Of a stretch of 64,000 bases of DNA, positions 60,941-64,000 are shown one piece after another. The DNA comes from Planctomycetota bacterium (GTDB lineage Bacteria > Planctomycetota > Planctomycetia > Pirellulales > PLA5): positions 1 to 64,000 of the forward strand of contig QEVJ01000050.1 in assembly GCA_003576845.1 (NCBI GenBank), written 5' to 3'. Positions within the stretch are counted from its first letter, which is position 1, and the number at the start of each line of letters is the position of its first letter. The notes beneath the pieces are model-generated. The model had not been told where the DNA came from. It did not search any database and saw only the letters and a list, made by a program, of their open reading frames with translations. Made by a program: the position numbers and the translations under genes.

Positions 60941-62593
60941 ATGTCGACGATAACGAACCGCGCCGGTACAATGCCATCCGAACAGGCCAAACCGATCCCC
61001 GCTCCCGAGGACCGAGGCATCCACGAAGCTTCGCGGCGCGAGAAGCTGGCGAAGATCGGCGCCTTGGGGCACGACCCCTGGGGGCAGCGGTTCGACGGTC
61101 ACTCCGCGATCGCGGCCCTGCAAGGGCGGGCGGGCGAAGTGAAGCTACAACTTGCTGACGGCCGAACCCTCGACCTGCCCGACCCTAAGGCCGACGCCGC
61201 GTTTGATTTTCGCGCATGGCTCGCCGCGCAAGGACAGGGCGAGCTTGTCGGACCCAAGGTCCGCGCCGCCGGGCGGATCGTTCTCCTTCGCGATGCCGGC
61301 AAGCTCAAGTTCGCGAACATCCGCGACTGGACCGGCGATATCCAGATACTCATCGGCAAGAGCCAGGTCGGCGACGACAATTGGGCGCTCGCCCAGTGCT
61401 TCGATCTCGGCGACTTGATCGGCGTCGACGGCACGCTGCGGCGGACCAAGACCGGCGAGCTGACCATCTTCGCCGAATCGCTCACGTTCTTGTCGAAGTC
61501 GATCGAGCCGCCGCCGGACAAGCACCACGGGCTCTCCGACACCGAGCAGCGCCAGCGGATGCGGTACGTCGATCTCGCCTACAACGAGGGCGTGCTGGAG
61601 CGGTTCTTGAAGCGGACCAAGATCGTCCAATCGATCCGTAGCACGCTCGGCGGCGAAGGCTTCGTCGAAATCGAAGGCCCCACGTTGCACAGCGTCGCGG
61701 GCGGGGCGGCCGCGCGGCCGTTCATCACGCACCACAATACGCTCGACATGCAACTCTTCATGCGGATCGCGCTGGAGTTGCACCTCAAGCGGCTCTTGGT
61801 CGGCGGCATGGAGCGGGTGTATGAGCTGGGCCGCGTGTATCGCAATGAAGGGATCAGCCCGCGGCACAATCCCGAGTTCACGATGCTCGAGGTCTATCAG
61901 GCCTATGGCGATTACGGCTCGATGATGGATCTGACCGAGAAGATCATCGTCGACGCGATCAAGGCGACGGGGCAGCCGTTTCGATTGCCCTGGGGCGAGA
62001 GCACGATCGACTTCACGCCGCCGTTCACGAGGGCCACGTACGACGAGTTGTTCTTCGAGCACACCGGCGTGAAGGCCGACGACACCGCCGGCGTGAAGGC
62101 GCTCGCCGAGACGATCGGCTTCGACACCGCGGGCAAGCATCCGGACGTCATCAAAAGCGAGGTGTTCGAGGAGAAGGTCGAGGACGCGCTGATTGGCCCG
62201 GTTTTCGTGCTCGACTACCCGGCGAGCATTTGCCCGCTGACGAAGCGGAAGAAATCGAATCCGGCCCTGGCGGAGCGGTTCGAATTGTTCGTCGAGGGCA
62301 TGGAAGTGGCGAACGCGTATACGGAGCTGAACGATCCCGACTTGCAGGAACAACTGTTTCGCACGCAACTCGCCGGGCAGAACGAAGAGGACTCGATGGC
62401 GAAAATGGACCACGACTTCATACGGGCGCTGCGGCACGGAATGCCGCCGGCGGGAGGTCTAGGGATCGGGATTGATCGGTTGGTCATGCTGCTGACGAAC
62501 AGCCAGACGATTCGGGATGTGATTCTGTTTCCGCTGTTGCGGGAAGAGGGACGCGGGGCGCGGGGCGCGGGGCGCGGGGACGACGAGGCTTAG
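60941..62593 (+). CDS. lysS: Lysyl-tRNA synthetase, class II
   Basis: The 550-residue enzyme has an N-terminal OB-fold tRNA-binding domain (VRAAGRIVLLRDAGKLKFANIRDWTGDIQILIGKSQVGDDNWALA) and the class II core: motif 1 region FVEIEGPTLHSVAGGAAARPFITHHNTLDMQLFMRIALELHLKRLLVGGMERVYELGRVYRNEGISPRHNPEFTMLEVYQAY (including motif 2), and motif 3 GLGIGIDRLVMLLTNSQTIRDVILFPLLR. The ATG at 60941 or 60971 may start it. Relative to bacterial LysRS there is an insert in the N-terminal domain. After the normal end FPLLRxE the frame reads on through a GGGGCGC heptamer array to add GRGARGAGRGDDEA. Confidence 0.97.
   Translation: MSTITNRAGTMPSEQAKPIPAPEDRGIHEASRREKLAKIGALGHDPWGQRFDGHSAIAALQGRAGEVKLQLADGRTLDLPDPKADAAFDFRAWLAAQGQGELVGPKVRAAGRIVLLRDAGKLKFANIRDWTGDIQILIGKSQVGDDNWALAQCFDLGDLIGVDGTLRRTKTGELTIFAESLTFLSKSIEPPPDKHHGLSDTEQRQRMRYVDLAYNEGVLERFLKRTKIVQSIRSTLGGEGFVEIEGPTLHSVAGGAAARPFITHHNTLDMQLFMRIALELHLKRLLVGGMERVYELGRVYRNEGISPRHNPEFTMLEVYQAYGDYGSMMDLTEKIIVDAIKATGQPFRLPWGESTIDFTPPFTRATYDELFFEHTGVKADDTAGVKALAETIGFDTAGKHPDVIKSEVFEEKVEDALIGPVFVLDYPASICPLTKRKKSNPALAERFELFVEGMEVANAYTELNDPDLQEQLFRTQLAGQNEEDSMAKMDHDFIRALRHGMPPAGGLGIGIDRLVMLLTNSQTIRDVILFPLLREEGRGARGAGRGDDEA
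62551..62580. repeat. Heptamer array GGGGCGC inside the lysS 3' end
   Basis: Units GGGACGC, GGGGCGC three times, GGGGACG lie in the last codons of lysS and are translated as Gly/Arg/Ala. The array is the inverse of the one at 63018-63050. Confidence 0.9.
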
Positions 62594-62630
62594 CCTGCGA
62601 TTCAAGAGCTGCGCACACGGAGGTGCGATT

Positions 62631-63008
62631 GTGAAATCTTATCGCGACTTGCACGTCTGGCAGAACGGAGTCGAGTTCATTGCCGAAATCTACCGCGCAA
62701 CGGAGTCATTTCCTGCCCGGGAACAGTATGGGCTGACGTCGCAGTTGCGCCGCTCGGCCGTTTCCATCGCCGCTAACGTTGCCGAGGGGCACGCCCGGCT
62801 TTCGACTCGCGAGTACTTGCGGTTCGTCTCGATCTCGCTCGGTTCACTCGCGGAAACGGAGACCCACATTACCGTTGCCCGTCGTCTTGGTTACTTCGAC
62901 GCGAAACAGGAAAGCCAGCTTCTCGGCCGTTGCGATGCACTAAGCCGCATGCTCCACGGTCTGTCGAAGTCGCTGCGCACGAAGATCAGGAATCAAGCCG
63001 AGAAGTGA
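62631..63008 (+). CDS. Four-helix bundle protein (23S rRNA IVP family)
   Basis: The 125-residue protein starts at GTG 62631 with a strong GGAGGTG ribosome site. It is a typical TIGR02436 member: MKSYRDLHVWQNGVEFIAEIYRATESFPAREQYGLTSQLRRSAVSIAANVAEGHARLSTREYLRFVSISLGSLAETETHITVARRLGYF. These proteins were first seen inside intervening sequences of 23S rRNA genes but also occur alone; they form pentamers and their role is unknown. Here the gene is not in an rRNA operon but is bracketed by inverted GGGGCGC/GCGCCCC heptamer arrays, which suggests movement as a unit. Confidence 0.93.
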   Translation: MKSYRDLHVWQNGVEFIAEIYRATESFPAREQYGLTSQLRRSAVSIAANVAEGHARLSTREYLRFVSISLGSLAETETHITVARRLGYFDAKQESQLLGRCDALSRMLHGLSKSLRTKIRNQAEK

Positions 63009-63017
63009 GCGGCATTT

Positions 63018-63050
63018 CCCGCGCCCCGCGCCCCTAGCCCCGCGCCCCTC
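63018..63050. repeat. Heptamer array CGCGCCC before the FtsX-like gene
   Basis: Units CGCGCCC, CGCGCCC, CTAGCCC, CGCGCCC, CTC end one base before the ATG at 63052. They are the inverse of the array in the lysS 3' end and leave no room for a ribosome-binding site. Confidence 0.9.
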
Positions 63051-63051
63051 A

Positions 63052-64000
63052 TGTACAAATATCTCCTCTGTCTCCGCTACCTCCGCACGCGCTATATCGC
63101 CCTGGCTTCGATCATCAGCGTCATGCTCGGCGTGGCGACGATGATCGTCGTCAACGCTGTGATGGCCGGGTTCATTAACGAAACGCAGGTCCGTATTCAG
63201 GGTTTCATTTCGGACCTCGTCGTCGAGTCGCACAGCCTCGACGGGTTCATGGCGCCCGAGTGGCACATGGACCAGATTCGCCGCGTGGCGGGCGACGACG
63301 TCGTCGGAATGACGGCGACCGTGCAAGTGCCGGGAATGCTGATCTTTTCCGTCAACGGGAAGGATGGCGCCGAGTCGATCACGCGGCAAGTGAACGTGGT
63401 CGGCATCGACGACGCGACCTACGCCAGCGTCAGCGATTTTGGCAAATACTTGCAGCACCCGGCAAATCGCGAGCGGCTCAGCTTCGACTTGCGCGAGAAC
63501 GGCTACGACGCCCGCGACCAGCAGGTCGAAAACGGCGAGGAACGCAAGGAGCTTGCGTTCGCGGGTTGGGAATATCGCCGCCGCAAAGAGGCGCAAGCGG
63601 CGCGGCTGCGGCGCGAGGCCCACACGCCGCTCGATTCCGTGCCGCCCGAAACGCCGCAAGCCGAAGCGAGCCGCATTCCCGACAACCTTCTCGCCGAGGA
63701 ATCCGGCGCGGCCGCCGGGTCGCCGAGCGCCCCAACGCTCGACGAACTCGTGGAAGACGGCGGCGGCCACAACCCGTTCCAAGGTAGGCGCTGGCAACCG
63801 TCGGAGGGCGAAGCCAGCGTCTTCGATCCAGCCAAGCAACAACATCCTGGATTGGTAATGGGCATCGCTTTGCCCAGCTATCGCCATCGCGACGCCGACG
63901 GCAAGGTGCAAACGGGCTTTCTGCTGCGGCCCGGCGACGACGTGCAGCTCATGCTCCCGTCGGCCGGCAACAACCCCAAGGGCGTTCGCGGTTACTTCAC
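63052..64000 (+). CDS. FtsX/LolC-type ABC transporter permease, 3' end beyond the window
   Basis: The frame opens at ATG 63052 and is still open at the window edge after 316 codons. The N-terminus MYKYLLCLRYLRTRYIALASIISVMLGVATMIVVNAVMAGFINE is the first membrane helix of LolC/E and MacB-type permeases, followed by a periplasmic domain (QVRIQGFISDLVVESHSLDGF, ITRQVNVVGIDDATYASVSDFGKYL). A charged, Ala/Glu/Arg-rich insert of about 100 residues (DQQVENGEERKELAF through GGHNPFQG) is a planctomycete feature. Such permeases move lipoproteins or lipids outwards together with an ATPase, expected downstream of the window. No ribosome site is visible. Confidence 0.88.

Overview
This is a GC-rich (roughly 60 to 65 %) chromosomal stretch of a Planctomycetota bacterium, most likely of the Pirellulales type. 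The evidence is a set of lineage hallmarks: LEPR-XLL-like N-termini (LEHLESRQLL and IEPLEARIVL) and dockerin-type C-termini on giant secreted proteins, PEP-CTERM tails, a PSCyt1/DUF1549 cytochrome protein, a PVC-type membrane-bound dehydrogenase with HEAT repeats and a CxxCH haem site, a TIGR03032 protein, a CRTAC1-type FG-GAP protein, and a Tat-exported Gfo/Idh oxidoreductase.

Layout. 1-10.7 kb: a damaged block holding a DUF1549 cytochrome gene with three frameshifts, a PEP-CTERM LamG protein lacking its 5' end, an intact Nramp-like transporter, an apparent hydroxy/keto-acid catabolic set (a DUF849 enzyme joined mid-gene to an alcohol dehydrogenase remnant, a frameshifted Ldh2-family dehydrogenase, an HpaI-type aldolase, a beheaded cyclase) with a divergent GntR regulator and two candidate operators, and a headless CotH/lamin-tail/dockerin gene. 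11-31 kb: small XRE regulator, tRNA-Val(CAC), a secreted protein, a 1870-aa ceramidase-PVC dehydrogenase fusion, a 2989-aa FG-GAP/PKD/beta-propeller/dockerin protein, a TIGR03032 protein, an FHA membrane protein and an EthD-like protein. 31-42 kb: Gfo/Idh oxidoreductase with two HEAT proteins, a two-subunit ThDP decarboxylase pair with TAATG coupling, a divergent AnmK-like kinase, a class I amidotransferase whose nucleophile Cys is Gly, a universal stress protein and a Na+/amino-acid symporter. 41.7-48.4 kb: an Fe-S assembly cluster in the order sufR, nuoB, sufC, sufB, a small duplicated hypothetical, sufD, Rieske ferredoxin, SufT-like protein, with no sufS or sufE. 48.7-64 kb: CNNM/CorC-like membrane protein, glyA, a hypothetical, a candidate parS site in a convergent gap, a second giant CotH protein, a truncated PEP-CTERM gene facing a broken CRTAC1-type gene, lysS, a four-helix-bundle (23S IVP-like) gene and the start of an FtsX/LolC-type permease.

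The most striking non-coding signal is a set of intergenic repeats that all have a 7-bp period but a different heptamer at each locus (GGGCTCG, AGGATTG, AGGTTAG, AAGGCTC, AATGCAA, GATGAAC-like, GGGGCGC). Several form inverted pairs. They occupy every large spacer of the suf cluster, one array is read through as the C-terminus of LysRS, two abut start codons directly, and an inverted GGGGCGC/GCGCCCC pair brackets the IVP-like gene as if it were a cassette.

Reading lesions are concentrated in the first 10.5 kb and at 58.2-58.9 kb, whereas ORFs of 5.6 to 9 kb between them are intact. The sequence alone cannot decide between local assembly error and real decay.
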